From Caballeronia zhejiangensis (GTDB lineage Bacteria; Pseudomonadota; Gammaproteobacteria; Burkholderiales; Burkholderiaceae), in assembly GCF_000698575.1 (NCBI RefSeq), contig NZ_JFHD01000001.1, positions 496,001 through 560,000 of the forward strand: 64,000 bases of DNA, given 5' to 3'. The stretch's first letter is position 1; the number at the start of each line of letters is the position of its first letter. Shown one piece after another: positions 63,779-64,000 of this stretch. A model generated the notes under the pieces. That model searched no databases, had not been told where the DNA came from, and was given only the letters and a program-made list of their open reading frames with translations. The translations under genes and the position numbers were made by a program.

Positions 63779-64000
63779 CTATCGAAGTGTTTCCACGACG
63801 AGGGCGAAGTTGATAAAGCCGATGAACATCAGAATGACTTTGTCGAAGCACGAGAAAATCCGACGAAAGCCCTTCAACCGACGGAACAGCCGCGCCACTT
63901 CGTTGCGACGTTCGTACATTATCCGGTCGTACTACCAAGGCTCGACGCGCGTGCTTAACGGAGGAATACGTTGAAGTTTGTAGATTCGAAGATTTTTTTA
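63779..64000 (-). pseudogene. IS5-family transposase, C-terminal remnant with in-frame stop
   Basis: Reading leftwards from the right end, the minus strand encodes IPPLSTRVEPW, an amber stop, then YDRIMYERRNEVARLFRRLK and the tail FDKVILMFIGFINFALVVETLR, ending at a TAG at 63779-63781. The NEVARLFRRLKG-FRRIFS block with its catalytic Glu is the C-terminal DDE end of IS5-family transposases. The TAG inside the frame (about 63930) and the uncertain start show a degraded copy; the rest lies outside the window. Confidence 0.75.

Noticed and set aside
63753..63974. Plus-strand frame of 73 codons at the right end
   Set aside because: It is antisense to a recognisable IS5-type transposase tail.
1..64000. 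CRISPR arrays, tRNA or rRNA genes, prophage
   Set aside because: I looked for regular short repeats, cloverleaf ends and rRNA-like stretches and saw none, though a tool search would be more certain.

Overview
The window is GC-rich and gene-dense, and looks like a chromosomal (probably second-replicon or accessory) segment of a Burkholderiaceae bacterium, most likely Caballeronia or Paraburkholderia. The reasons are codon usage, a classical Burkholderia-type porin, MHS-type transporters, LysR-controlled aromatic catabolism and duplicated sulfonate-type sulfur genes. This is inference from gene content only. I saw no rRNA, tRNA, CRISPR array or phage.

Region 1 (1-8955, minus strand) is an eight-gene operon. 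In transcription order it encodes allophanate hydrolase (AtzF type), a BMP-family binding protein, two permeases, biuret hydrolase, the transporter ATPase, formamidase, and a second cysteine hydrolase that runs off the left end. Together these read as uptake and stepwise hydrolysis of biuret, and possibly triuret, to ammonia and CO2. A strong palindrome of the FadR/GntR kind abuts the first start codon. A formate/nitrite-type channel lies upstream.

Region 2 (10150-14560, plus) has two tandem paralogous GT4 glycosyltransferases and a HAD phosphatase fused to a P-loop ATPase, a cassette of unknown product. Region 3 (14612-22065) holds an old-yellow-enzyme, an LrgAB pair with an attenuator-like leader, a run of small stress-type genes (DUF892 ferritin-like protein, small acidic and secreted proteins) and a hybrid sensor kinase.

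Region 4 (22151-37079) is aromatic catabolism: catechol 1,2-dioxygenase, a porin, two MHS transporters, a flavin monooxygenase with its flavin reductase, an EthD-fold protein, a Rieske oxygenase (alpha, beta and reductase), a fused tautomerase, an NTF2-like protein, an amidase and two LysR regulators. The set resembles indole-3-acetate (iac) and indole (iif) clusters but has no recognisable dehydrogenase.

Region 5 (37103-45258, minus) is a signalling block: two double-domain KaiC-like ATPases, two histidine kinases, two single-domain response regulators and an EAL protein, with no KaiA or KaiB.

Region 6 (45395-63611) is mostly sulfur scavenging: FMN reductase, luciferase-like monooxygenase, MetQ-like and SsuA-like binding proteins, paired CMD-domain proteins, two SfnC/DszC-like flavoproteins, serine O-acetyltransferase, a cystine-type transporter lacking its ATPase, and a complete peptide/opine-type ABC transporter. 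The right end runs into a broken IS5-family transposase.
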